Of a stretch of 64,000 bases of DNA, positions 34,988 to 46,369 are shown piece after piece. Source of the DNA: Cryptomeria japonica (lineage: Eukaryota > Streptophyta > Pinopsida > Cupressales > Cupressaceae). Within the stretch, counting starts at the first letter, position 1, and the number at the start of each line of letters is the position of its first letter. The stretch covers positions 630,331,240 to 630,395,239 of the forward strand of contig NC_081415.1 of assembly GCF_030272615.1 (NCBI RefSeq), written 5' to 3'. Both the position numbers and the translations under genes were made by a program. The notes under the pieces are model-generated. The model was given only the letters and a program-made list of their open reading frames with translations. It made no database searches and was not told the DNA's origin.

Positions 34988-36590
34988 TATGTTGTACCTA
35001 CTAGGTCTTTAAAAGGGGTCATATGGCATCCTAATGGGTGACACATGTGTGACCCCATATGACCCCATACGATATTCTATGAACCTATGGGGTCATGTGG
35101 TGTCCTAAGAGGTATGTTGTACCTACTAGGACTTTAAAAGAGGTCATATGGGTTCCTAAGGGGTATGTGTGACCCCTTAGTACCTAATACAATCCCTTTG
35201 GATACTATATGACTCTATGGCGTCATATAGTGTCTTAAGAGGTATGTTGCACCTACTAAGATGTTAAAAGGGGTCGTATGGGGTCCTAAGGGGTCACATG
35301 TGTTAAAACACATCCATGGCCCCTCTTCACCCCATATGACCCCTTATGACACTGTATGATCCTATGGGGTCATATGATTTCCTAAGGGGTCATATAGTGT
35401 CTTAGGGGTCATATGGGGTCCTAAGGGGCCACACGCGTTCTAACACATGTGTGGCCCCTTAGGACCACATATGACCCCTAACGACACCATATGACCTCTT
35501 AGGACACTATATGACCCTATGGGGTCATATGGTGTCCTAAGAGGTATGTTGTACTTACCCTTAGGACCCCATATGACCCCTTAGGACAATATGGGGTCAT
35601 ATAGTGTCCTAAGGGGTATGTTGTACCTACTAGGAGTTTAAAAAGGGTCATAGGGTCCTAAGGGGTGACACATGTGTTCTAACACATGTGTGACCTCTTA
35701 GGACCCCATATGACTCCATACGACACTATATGAACCTATGGGGTCATATGGTGTCCTAAGAGGTATGTTGTACCTACTAGCTAAGAGGTATGTTGTACCT
35801 ACTAGGACTTTAAAAGATGTCATATGGGGTCCTAAGGGGTCACACATGTGTGACCCCTTAGTACCGCATAAGACCCCTTAGGAGACTATATGACCCTATG
35901 GGGTCATATGATGTCTTGAGAGGTATGTAGCACCTACTAAGATGTTAAAAGGGGTCATATGGGGTCCTAAGGGGTCACACATGTTAAAACACATCCATGG
36001 CCCCTTTGGACCCCATATGACCCCTTAGGATAGTATATGACCCTATGGGGTCATATGGTGTCCTAAGGGGTATGTTGTACCTACTATGACTTTAAAAGGG
36101 GTCATATCAGGTCCTAATGGGTCACACATGTGTGACCCCATATGACCCTGTATGACATTATATGACCCTATGGGATCATATGGTGTCCTAAGAGGTATGT
36201 TGTACCTACTAGTACTTTAAAAGGTGTCATATGGGGTCCTAAGGGGTTACACATGTGTTAGAACACATGTATGGCCCTTTAGGACCGTATATGACCCCTT
36301 AGAACACTATGGGGTCATATGGTGCCTAAAAGTTATGTTGCACCTACTAGGATGTTAAAAGGGGTCCTAAGAGGTCACAAGTGTTAAAATACATGTGTGG
36401 CCCCTTAGGACCCCATATGACCCCTTAGGACACTATATGATCCTAAGGGGTCATATAGTGTCCTAAGGGGTCATATGGTGTCATTAAGGGTCATATGGGG
36501 TCCTAAGGGATCACACATGTGTATCCCCTTAATCCCATATGAACCCTAATAACACCATATGACCCCTTATGACACTAGATGATCCTATGG

Positions 36591-37010
36591 GGTCATATGG
36601 GGTTAGTAGGGGTCATTTGGGGTCAATAGGGGTCATTAGGGGTCTTAAGGAGTCATTAAAGGTCATAAGGGGTTGTTACAAACATAAGGGGTCTTAAGGG
36701 TTCTTATGGTGTTGTATGACGTCTTATGTTATACATGCTAAGATGTTGAAAGGGGTTAAAATATGTTTTAGGGTGTATTAAGGGGTTGTTCATGTCTTAA
36801 TATCTCCTAGGATGTACTAAGGGGTTGTATGATGTCCTCTTAATATCTCCTAGGATGTACTAAGGGGTTGTATGATGTCCTAAAAGGTTCTAGGATGTAC
36901 TAAGGGGTTGAATGATGTCTTAAAAGGTCCTAGGATGTACTAAGTTCTCCTAAGTGTCTTAAGAGGTCCTAGTATGTGCTAAGGGGTCGTAGAATAACAT
37001 TTTAACATCT
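36591..37010. repeat. Degenerate edge of the satellite array
   Basis: Shorter repeats replace the palindromic monomer: AGGGGTCATTAGGGG words at 36600-36660, then CTAGGATGTACTAAGGGGTTG units of about 40-45 bp at 36820-36960. A matching but shorter stretch lies at 59615-59940. Confidence 0.8.
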
Positions 37011-38039
37011 AATTGTATACGTGTACAACATTTAAAAATAATTAAGCATTAAAAGATTTTAACCATTAAATAATTTTAAAACTAATATATCATTAGGCAT
37101 TAAAAAAATTTAAAATTAATATATTATTAAGCATTAAAAAACTAAAAAACTAATAAACTATACAAAATTATGAAAAAAATGAAAACATTAATATATTAAC
37201 ACTAATTTCTTTGCCCCCTTCTTCTCCTCGATCGCTAAACTCTAAGTCGGTTAGTGCAAAATGAGGCGAAAAGCCTTTTTTGCAGCTTATATAGCAAAGA
37301 GGTTCCAGCCGAAACCCCATTGCCATGCCGACGCCATGTGACTACCACATTGGTCTAGCCGGAACCCTTCCAGCTAGAATGCTTCCAGCTGGAACGCTTT
37401 TGGTCGAATCACACAGACTAGCTCTACGTGCGACACAAATCTGTACTTTTACCCCATACTCTAATGCACAAATTGAGAGAGAATAAGCGCTCATTGATTC
37501 TATCAAGACCATTCTATTCTCTCTTTGTGGCCAAAATGTAATCTTTTTTCATGATCAATATAATGGTAGCTACCCCTAGGTAGTAGTTGGCTGAAATAAA
37601 TAAACTATAATTGCTATATTATTTCTTATATAGTTATATAATATACATTTATAATTATATGTACCTTAATATTAATTTTTAATAGAGAAGTCCTATTCAT
37701 CAAAAAAATATATAGTTAGTTAATAATATAGTAATAATTAATTTAAGAAAAATCACAATATCATTAAAAATTATAATATAAATTATAATATAATATTATG
37801 TATAATTTCTCATGACTTGAATAAGTCTTCTCTTGGAGATGCATTTGTCTTAATATTGATATGATTTTAGGCTCCATAGTTGGCTATGATCTATTTGCCT
37901 TCATGTACTACTTTTAAAATTAAATATATAATTATATGATTGATAATATTCATTATCAACATAAAACTACATTCACATGCCTTAGGATACTTTCTGATAT
38001 ATTAATATCATGTCATTTTTTTGGAAGTTCTACATTGAT
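37011..38039 (+). other. AT-rich tail with promoter-like segment, copy I
   Basis: AT-rich flanks surround a more GC-rich segment at 37200-37590 with a TATA-like CTTATATAGCAAAG at about 37286 and repeated CCAGCTGGAA/CCAGCCGGAA words. The layout resembles a retrotransposon LTR or leader upstream of the RT fragment at 38055, but no matching second LTR or primer site is seen, so this is only a suggestion. Copy II is at about 59940-60945. Confidence 0.45.
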
Positions 38040-38054
38040 GCTAATTAACATGCA

Positions 38055-38690
38055 ATGAATTTGAAGTTTCATGACTTGATGCATGACATTCTAGAAGATT
38101 ATATTAATGATTTGTTAAAAATATATACTCTTCTTGAAAATTATGAGGATTATCTTCACATTATCTTCCAATATCTACACCAATACAAAATATGTTTGAA
38201 TTCCAACAAGTATGTATTTGGTGTTGAAAGTGGATTAATTTTTGGTTTCATTATCTCTCATCTATGATTGAGTTGGATACTAAAATATCTATTTTATAAA
38301 ATTAGTTTCCCTTTTCCCAATAACATATCTCCATTCTATAGCCTTCAAGTAAAACTCAAGATATATATCAATTTTTTGCTAAGTTAGTTGACTATACTAA
38401 TCTTTTCATTGATCTTCTAAAGAAAGATGTGAAATTCTCCTAGAATAAAGAGTGTTGTGAGCCCTTGAGGTTCTTGAAATATATATAGATTTGAATCTTA
38501 TGTCTTGATGCTTTTCACTCATGGTTGTCATCTTCCTCTAAACATATCTACTATTAACTATGATATTGGAGCTCTAGTTGCTCAAGACTATTATAATGTT
38601 ATAGAATGTGTCATATATCACATTAGTAGAATATTATTAGAATATGTGACACATTACACTCTTAAAAAAATGACAGTGTTTTTGTAATAA
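38055..38690 (+). pseudogene. Ty3/gypsy RT-RNase H fragment, copy I
   Basis: ORF 38055-38267 reads F-H-D-L-M-H then Y-I-N-D-L-L, H-Q-Y-K-I-C-L-N-S-N-K and F-G-V-E-S-G: the palm region of a gypsy RT with the catalytic Y-I-D-D changed to Y-I-N-D. ORF 38505-38687 matches the RNase H block (I-G-A-L-V-A-Q-D, then Y-H-I-S-R). Between them the frames are broken and AT-rich. No gag, protease or integrase is recognisable around it, so it is a deleted relic. It is closer to chromovirus-like RTs in wording than to element B, but the lineage is uncertain. Confidence 0.75.
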
Positions 38691-38790
38691 CTCTCGTGTT
38701 TACATTCTATCATTATTGTTTTGATCTAACATCGATATTATATATGATACATTTGGATTGTGTGCATGATTATTCTTTTGTATTGGCACC

Positions 38791-40268
38791 TATAGATAGG
38801 AATATGGAAATCATCAAAGCAATAGGTATTAAACTAGCTCAATCACAAAAACTAGATTGCAATGATAAGAAATCCTAAAAACATTCAATAGAGATATGAA
38901 GACAAGATAATCAAACCAAATGCAAACCATTACAAACGTGAATATCTCCTCCAAAATTCTCCATTGTCCTTCTTTCTCCTTCAAATTACTTTGTTTGTGG
39001 ATCTCACCTACAAATGCAAAAGCATAGTATGAAAGCAAGATTGACAAGATGAAATGGCAGCATAAGGATACTAGAAGCGTGATTGATTCTCTGAAAAATG
39101 TGATTAGATCCCTTGATTGAAGAAAATCATCCAATTTATAGACAAATTGGAGGGATGACAAGATTAGCATGAACAGATTTGAAAGGAAATTTCAAATCAA
39201 GAATGACAAATATGACAAATTATGACAAAATTGACATTTTCTATGCAAGATTGATTGATTGACAAATTATGACAAAATTGACATGCAAGATTGATTGATT
39301 GACAAATTATGACAAAATTGAAATGCCATTCCCATGAAATTAGGGGAAATATTAGAAAAATAGGAGAAATAGAAAATTACGTTTAGAAATGATGAATTGG
39401 AAATTAGGAAATTAGAAATTGATGAAATTAGAAAATTAGGTGAATTAATTAATAATTTTTTCATTCATTAATTAATTCACAAAAAGAGGGGGAATCAATT
39501 AGCCAATTAAATAAACATTTAATTGTGACAAGAAGACTTAGGATAAATACATAAATTATTTAACCTAGAGGGAAAATGACAAACAAGATTAAATGAACAA
39601 ATCATAAAACCCTAGAAGATGAATTAGAAATGCAAGGATGACAATTAGGTCTTGACAAAAGATAATTGATGTAGGGTCGATTTGATCATGATTTTGATTG
39701 ACAAAGGACCAATGCTGATAAATGATTTGATTGATAAATTGACCAAGATTGATAAAGAGATCAAATTGACAGGCACCAATTGACGAGGAACAATGACTAA
39801 TTGATCCAAATTGACACGATTGAAAAGAACAACGATCAATGACAAATCGATCACAAAATGACAAGATTGACAAGTTGATAAGGATCGATGACAAATCGAT
39901 CGCAAAATGATGAGATTGATAAGGACAAGGATTGATGACGAATCGATCGCAAAATGACAAGAGGACAAAACCCTAATTCCATCATCGATTAGGATTGACG
40001 ATGTCCAAAACGATGATAAATGAGCACGCACATTGATGCGACAGGATAAGATCAACCAAAATCATGACTGGAGATTGTTATCGACAAGACCAAATTTGAA
40101 AGCGAGAAAAATGAGGAATGCAAAAGAAGGACTCAATGCTCACAAATGATAAAGACCAAGTGCGCGACATAGAAGAAATGTTAATGCAACGCAAAAACCC
40201 TAAAATAAGGCAATGCGCGAATGTTAAAGTATGACTCCACAAGCGTTGACCATTTTTAGATGTCTACA
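38791..40268 (-). repeat. Solo LTR (probably gypsy), TG...TA ends, in tail copy I
   Basis: 1,478-bp insertion bounded by perfect GCACC duplications (38786-38790 and 40269-40273). The empty site is intact in copy II at about 61687-61705. On the minus strand it begins TGTAGACATCTAAAAATGG, like the gypsy B LTR start TGTAATACCCTAAAAATGG, and ends CCTATCTATA, so the 3' dinucleotide is TA rather than CA. It contains direct repeats of a ~36-bp unit with TGACAAATTATGACAAAATT at 39250-39323 and several GACAAATCGATC words (39840-39960). ORFs on it are repeat-driven and not genes. Confidence 0.82.
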
Positions 40269-40273
40269 GCACC

Positions 40274-40344
40274 CATGTGGTGCATCTTGATTAGAGTTAT
40301 ATTCTTTTGATCATGTACATATCATTGTTGATGATTATATTATG
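40274..40344 (+). other. End of tail copy I and tandem-duplication junction
   Basis: Matches the sequence after 61690 for about 65 bases (ATGTGGTGCATCTTGATTAG) and then switches, around 40335-40345, to satellite sequence that aligns with about 35053 onward. This is the junction of the direct segmental duplication. Confidence 0.8.
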
Positions 40345-41129
40345 GGGTCATATGACCCCATACGACATTATATGAGCCTATGGGGTCATATGTTGTCCTA
40401 AGATGTATGTAGTACCTACTAGGACTTTAAAAGAGGTCATATGGGGTCCTAAGGGGTATGTGTGACCCCTTAGTACCCCATATGACCCCTTTGGACACTG
40501 TATGACCCTATGGCATCATATGGTGTCCTAAGAGGTATGTTTCACCTAATAGGATGTTAAAAGGGGTCATATGGGGTCCTAAGGGGTCAAACGTGTTAAA
40601 ACACATCCATGGCCCCTTTGCACCCCATATGACCCCTTAGGACACGATATGATCCTATGGGGGCATTTGGTTTCCTAAGGGGTCATATGGTGTCCTTAGA
40701 GGTCATATGGGGTCCTAAGGGACCACACGTGTTCTAACACATGTGTGGCCCCTTACTTCCCCATATGACCCCTAACGACACCATATGCCCCCTTAGGATA
40801 CTATATGACCCTATGGGGTCATATGGTGTCCTAAGAGGTATGTTGTACTTACTAGGACTTTAAAAGGGGTCATATGGGGTCTTAAGGGGTCACACATGTA
40901 TTAGAACACACGTGTGGCCCCTTATGACCCCTTAGGACACTATGGGGTCATATGGTGTCCTAAGGGGTATGTGGTACCTACTAGGAGTTTAAAATTGGTC
41001 ATATATAGGGTCCTAAGGGGTGACACAAGTGTTCTAACACATGTGTGACCCCTTAGGACCATATATGACCCCATACAACATTATATGAACCTATGGGGTC
41101 ATATGGTGTCCTAAGAGGTATGTTGTACC
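40345..41129. repeat. Palindromic satellite array, copy II first part
   Basis: About five monomers collinear with about 35053-35770, including matching variants (for example the CACATCCATGGCCCC monomer at 40600-40615 and 35305-35325). Ends at GTACC, the target duplication of element D. Confidence 0.92.
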
Positions 41130-41981
41130 TGTTAGATACTTGATCAGTCCCAAAGACACTAAGGAGGGGGGAGAGTGGGGGTGTATCAGTCTCTAACCAG
41201 TGGATGATAGATTTAAACTTGTTTGAAACTTTATAACCCAAACTAATATACTAGTAAGCAAATAATAATGTAGTAAAGAGAAACAGAAGTATAACCATCA
41301 ATGCACACCATAACATAGATATTTTTGGCGAGGAAACCCGGTAGAGGAAAAACTTCGGTGGGATTTGTGACCCACAATATTTACTCACTGGCCAATATGA
41401 ATAGATATTACTTATACAATAGGGGCCTGCACATGCACGAAGGCCAACAACCTAGAGCTCACCGTTCAACACAAAAATGGAGTCCCACTGACTACAATTA
41501 GATAGTTAAATCCAATGATAATGTATTGCTCAAAATAGCATCTCCAATGTTGAATTCAGTACTATTTTAAGCTCTATCAGATACCTCTTCCATAAACCTT
41601 TCTTTGTTCGTCTCTTCTCTTATTCACTCATAAAATAATTACATCATAATGCATATACAATTATTCACTCTCATATACTACTTACATTCATTTCCTATAC
41701 ACATTTCCTTTCTTAAAAAATGACCTACAAGATCTCATACATATATGAGTCCTTACAATACATCATGTCGGCTATACAATATATTTACAATACAAAACAA
41801 TATTATTTCCATATCAGCTTAGAGTGTCAGTGTAGACTAGATGTCGGTGTGAATAACGTTGTAGTTCCTGCCAGTGTCAGTAGATGATGTATGTTGCCAG
41901 TGTAGCCTACGAACCATGTTACCATTTGGTTTTCATCAATGACAACATCACCTATTCTCCTCTGAGTGTATAATGCCAACA
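41130..41981 (-). repeat. 3' LTR of element D
   Basis: 852 bp, plus-strand ends TGTTAGATACTTG and AATGCCAACA; aligns with 51154-51996 with many point differences and small indels, so the insertion is not recent. Confidence 0.92.
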
Positions 41982-42140
41982 ATCTCCCCCTTTGGCATTA
42001 ATGACAACACTCATGAGAAAAATCCAAAAGCTGATATCCAAAAATGAAGTCCAAAACTGATCAAAGAATAAGAGTGCTCCCCCTGAGAAAATGATCGCTT
42101 CTGTACATTTTTCTCCCACACTACTCCCCCTTTCACATCA
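41981..42140 (-). other. Polypurine tract and upstream tract repeats of element D
   Basis: The tract AAAGGGGGAGATTG abuts the 3' LTR (41981-41993). Two more AGGGGGAG words occur within 150 bases upstream on the minus strand (near 42077 and 42126). Repeated polypurine tracts before the 3' LTR have been described for Sireviruses. Confidence 0.75.
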
Positions 42141-42180
42141 ATGACAAAGGATGTCAAAAAGAATCAAATAATTCAAAATT

Positions 42181-43077
42181 CTACCTCAAAGTCTGTAACT
42201 GGTTATGTACAATCTGAAAGATATCCAACAAAATCAGATTAAGACTCTGCATAAATTTAGTGTTGTCAGAGATAATGGTTTCAATCTGTCTGATCATCCC
42301 AGTCGGATAATGCATCTGTTGCTCCGGTGATCTTTCTCCTTGAATGGTTGCTTTAGACATCTCAATCCATTTTGTTAGAAGGTTATCCAATCTAGGACCA
42401 AGTTTATTTTTCAGCTCCCATGCCTTGATTCTTAATATTGCTTTTTCCTTTTCTAATTTCAAAATCTTTTCTTCAAAAATTGTCATTTCTTGATCCAAAA
42501 CTGAAGTAAGTTCCGAAGAACCTATCATGTTATCTGCTATATCATCAATCTCTTTTTGTGTTTTCCTTATCTCCTCATCAATATCCTCTATTAGGTGGTG
42601 TGGCTTGCATGCTTCCTTATACAATTCTATATATTCCAAAATAGTGGAATTAAGTACCGGTAATAAAGAATCAATATGATTTGTACAGTCCTTAATAGTC
42701 TTATCAAATAATTTACCTTTCTCCTTATTCACCCTTTCCTTTACTGTCTCTTCATTGATTTTATCTACAGTTAGAATATTTGAAGCAATGAATTTGGACA
42801 ATGTGTCGAATTTACCTAAAGATCCATCAATATGATCAATTTTACATGCTCATGCAAACATTTTCAAAATAGGTAAAGTATCATCAATGGCCTTAAATGC
42901 TAAGGCATTACATTTAGTGATCTTCTTTATGGAATCTAAAAGTATATCTATAACATTAGTAGGTCTGTAATCCATAGTGGAAGTGCTAGGTGGAGTGTGA
43001 GGTTTTGCAATTAGTTTCTTCTCATCTCCAAATTCCTTAACCACTTATGCTATCTTGTTTCCATCTTTAACTTCTTC
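42181..43077 (-). pseudogene. Element D ORF2, downstream part after the LINE
   Basis: Resumes in the same frame right after the LINE target duplication, passes one stop near 43050, and runs 206 clean codons from 42801 to its end at 42181. The C-terminus is rich in long helices (E-E-I-R-K-T-Q-K-E-I, L-K-L-E-K-E-K-A-I-L), suggesting coiled coil. With the upstream part, ORF2 totals about 1,115 codons when the LINE and one duplication are discounted. Confidence 0.68.
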
Positions 43078-43260
43078 CTTATTCATTGTTTTTGATTAAG
43101 GAAAAAGCGGGTTTTGAAGGGGCCCCGAAACCCTTTACAAATAGAACTAAAATAGCATAAACAGCAAAAGCGACGAGAATCAAAAAAGATCAGAACCACA
43201 AAAAACCAACGGATAACCAGAGAAAACCCAAAAAAACCCCATTAAGCCAGCAGACCTTCC

Positions 43261-44854
43261 AGAATTCAGATTTTTTCCAGGGCTTTTGCCAGGGTGTTGC
43301 TAATTTCATGCAGCTCCTTGATGTTGTCTTTGAGGTTAGGGGGATCCTTAGCGGAGGCTGCCACAACTTTCTTGATGCTAGCCCTAGTTCTCTTCACAGT
43401 ACCACCCACCTGAGTAGCATCATCGCTTCTAGTCTGGATGGTCTCATCATCCAGGTCAAGATCCACATCCGGATTTGGAGTGCAGGTATGATCAAAAACC
43501 TTGGCGATGTCCTCCAGGTTTTCAATGAGGGTAGAGAGGATGCGTGGGATAACGCCCATTAGATTTTTCATCTCTTCTTTTCCCTCTTCCAATGATTTTA
43601 CCTTATTCTGCATTTCTTGCTTCCATTTAATCTGCTCTCTATTTTCATCCTCCCTCTTCTCATTCGAGTTTATTCCTTCTCAGAATATTTGTTCATTTCC
43701 TTCTTAGAATTCACTTCAGTTTCCTCATTATCCTTGAGTTCCACTTCTTCCATCAGATGGCTATTGTCCTTACCAGGGCATTCACTGAGGATAGGGCTAT
43801 CATGATTAGGCTCATTATCCCCACTTTCTTCCTCATTACCCAGCTTCTCATCTTTCTAGCTGTCTTCACCATTGGAGTCATCCATCTCCATTCCGCTGCT
43901 TTCCTTAACCATTTCCTTTGTTTCCAACCCAGGAACACTTTTCATTTTTTTGCTAGAGGACGCCTTCTCCTTACTGGTTTCTCCCTCTTCCATCTTTCTC
44001 TTGCCCGGAGAGGCAGAAATCCTCTTATTTTCTAGTAGTGCAAGGGTTTTGCAATTCTCATAGATGAGTAGCAGAAGCCCGCAATGGAGAATCAGGCTGG
44101 AAGGGTTGTTCGTGTGTTTATTGAGGGACCTGGAAAGGGACCAAAATAGGTAGTAGGGCAGGGAAACTTTCTTGTCATGTCTGAAATGGTTTAAGAGCAT
44201 GAAGTGGTAGGTGTGAGCCCTGGAGAAACAATCTTCAACCGTGATGTATTCCATAATTGTATTCAGGACCCAACCCCACAGCTTCTTGATGTTTACAGCT
44301 TCGTAGTAGCCCCCAATGGCTTTGCCAATTTTAACCCTTTCTTTCTCTTTCCGCAAGAACAGATTGATCGCATTGTTGGATACTTTGAGGTCTCAAAAGA
44401 AATTAAGCCCAGTGTGGGGCATTCCAGTCATAGTGGATATGAGCCCAACGTCTAGCTTGAACTTGACTCCATAAATTTTAAAAGAGCCATTAGACTAGTT
44501 TCCAGAAATCTTAGAAATAGCTAGGTTAACCCTACCTTTGTCATATTCCACGAGCTTCTCCATGAAACTGGTGAGGGAGCCCTTCTCCAATTTCACCCAG
44601 ACTTTTGGCATCGCTTTCCAAGTTGATGTATTGTCTGGTTCTTCCCGCCTTAGGTCTCCTCCCATCTTCGTGAACGGGCTATCTACTCTGTTTCTCTGCA
44701 AATTAAAACCTTCTTTCTTGATGTTGCTCAAGTTTTTGAGCTTAGTAACCCACAAAGTGTGCGTCAGATAATAAAAGGTTGTAGAAGATCTGCCGCAATG
44801 TGAAGTAATGATGGCCTTTCCAGCAAGGCATAAATGATACTTTTTACTTGTCAT
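43261..44854 (-). pseudogene. Extra ORF downstream of LINE RNase H (unknown function)
   Basis: An ATG at 44854 follows the RNase H stop (44862-44864) by seven bases. The frame goes on, with two or three stops, to about 43660, then one frameshift, then 115 more codons to 43266: about 530 codons in all. The first half is globular-looking with W-V-K-L-E-K-G, M-T-G-M-P-H-T-G and L-L-N-H-F-R-H; the middle is a Lys/Glu/Ser-rich stretch with K-R-K-M-E-E-G; the last part has K-R-T-R-A-S-I-K-K. It lies inside the LINE target duplications, so it was mobilised with the LINE. I know no such third ORF in ordinary plant L1 elements. Confidence 0.6.
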
Positions 44855-44861
44855 GATTAAA

Positions 44862-46334
44862 TTATCCTTCTCTCCCCATATAACGGTCCTTTCTAAGGAA
44901 CTCTTTAATGTTTAAATTGAGATCCTCCTCATGCCAAATCATTTGGGAGTCAGAGTTAACCTTAGTATTCGCTAAACAATCCGCAACACTGTTTTGTTCT
45001 CTGAAAGCATGTTGAATAATAATTTCTTTGAAACTTGCAATGATCTCCCTAGCTTTCGTGATGATATTTTCAATAGACCAAGAAGGCTCTGATTCCCCCT
45101 TTAAACACTTATTGATATTAAGTGAATCTCCCTCAAGCCATAATTTATCATAATTTAGATTTTTAGCTATAAATAAGGTGTTCAGGGCGGTAGAGGCTTT
45201 GGCAAAATGGCTAATTTGATTCCCCAGAGGTCCAGCCACCGCCTTAAGACAACTTCCAGCAAAATTCCTGACAATGCCCCTGTATCCAACTTTACCCAGA
45301 TTCCCTTTAGAAGCCCCATCAAAGTTAGCCTTAATCCATCCCTGAGGAGGAAAGCACCAAACCAGACCTTCTCTTCCAATCTCCATGCAAGAAGAAGTGG
45401 TAGAAAGGTTCCATCTATCTTTAAAATCATCTTTAGCAGCAGGTCCCAGATTAGTGCAATAAAAGCATTCAAAAATACTCCTAAAGATTTTATCTGCAAC
45501 CACTTTAGGAGTAGCCCTTTTATCCCTAAAAATCTTGTTGTTGCGCTCTTTCCAGATATTCCAGATAACAATTGACAAAGTAAGTCTCCAGGTTTCCACA
45601 ATTTTAGGATTAGAGTTAGGGCAATGCCATTGTTGCCAAGAGTCCCCAAGGGAGTTCGAGAAAACCCAGCTCAGGTTCCACCTGGTTAGGATGATTTTCC
45701 AAATATCCTAGCTAAAAGTGCATTGATTGAGAATGTGGCAAGCCATCTCTTCTTCCCTACAGCAAAGAGAACACCTATTAGGAAAAATAATACCTCTTTT
45801 ATGAAGATTGTCCAAGGTTAATACCTTATTTTGGATGAAAATCTAGAAGAAGATATTGACCTTTGGAACTAACTTCTTGTTCCAAACTTTAGACTAGATG
45901 GGAGTTTCTTCCATCGGGTCATTGTGAATAGCCACAGCAAAGGAGATAGAATAAGTCCCATCCTAGGTTTCCCTCCATATCAATCTATCATCTTTGTTGT
46001 CTCTAGGGATATCAGCAAAGAGAGCAATTTGAAGGAACTTGAGCCCCGGACACTGCTGGCTAAAATTAATCCAGTTCCCATTTATCCAATAATCTCTGAC
46101 CTTTTCCCCATACCTGCTTTTGAACCGGTCTTTCCAATCTTTAAGGATTGGAATTTCCTCCAAAGGTTTATCCAGGATCCATCTATCTTCCCAAAATCTT
46201 ATTCTCCTCCCATCACCAAGGTTCCAAGTTCTGCCAGCAGTAGCCCAGCTTTTAGCGGATTGCACAACATTCCATATAGTGGATCCTTCAACAATGAAAG
46301 AGTTATCAAAGAATTCTTCCTCAGAAGGTTGCAT
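44862..46334 (-). pseudogene. LINE Cys-rich connector and RNase H, decayed
   Basis: One frame with a few stops. 45963-46334: W-N-V-V-Q, F-W-E-D-R-W and similar blocks that follow RT in plant LINEs. Around 45700-45800 lies the zf-RVT region with C-x2-C and H-I-L. ORF 44862-45599 (245 codons) has I-W-N-I-W-K-E-R-N-N and then RNase H: N-F-D-G-A-S (Asp), L-E-G-D-S (Asp) and R-E-Q-N-S-V-A-D (Asp); the expected Glu appears replaced in the S-T-A-L-N-T-L segment. Long intact ORF suggests this LINE is younger than its host element. Confidence 0.9.
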
Positions 46335-46369
46335 ATAGAGATATTTATTTTTCTAGATAGAGTTCCATT

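Larger units (their letters stand above)
33611..36590. repeat. Palindromic satellite array, main block
   Basis: About twenty monomers. The CTTTAAAAGG word recurs at spacings of about 125 or 147-149 bases (for example 33906, 34054, 34203; then 34860, 35007, 35132). Each full monomer holds two inverted repeats plus a spacer (TATGTTGTACCTACTAGGAC then TTTAAAA). Local rearrangements exist, such as a 22-bp duplication of the spacer at about 34330-34370 and again near 35770-35800. Not coding: six-frame reading is broken everywhere. Confidence 0.93.

Noticed and set aside
33611..36590. Regularly spaced repeats resembling a CRISPR array
   Set aside because: The whole monomer is repeated, including the would-be spacers, unit length varies (125 to ~170), there are no cas genes and the context is plant retrotransposons.
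39589..40055. Overlapping minus-strand ORFs with repeated F-V-I-D-x-S words
   Set aside because: They arise from short DNA repeats inside the solo LTR 38791-40268 and occur in two frames at once.
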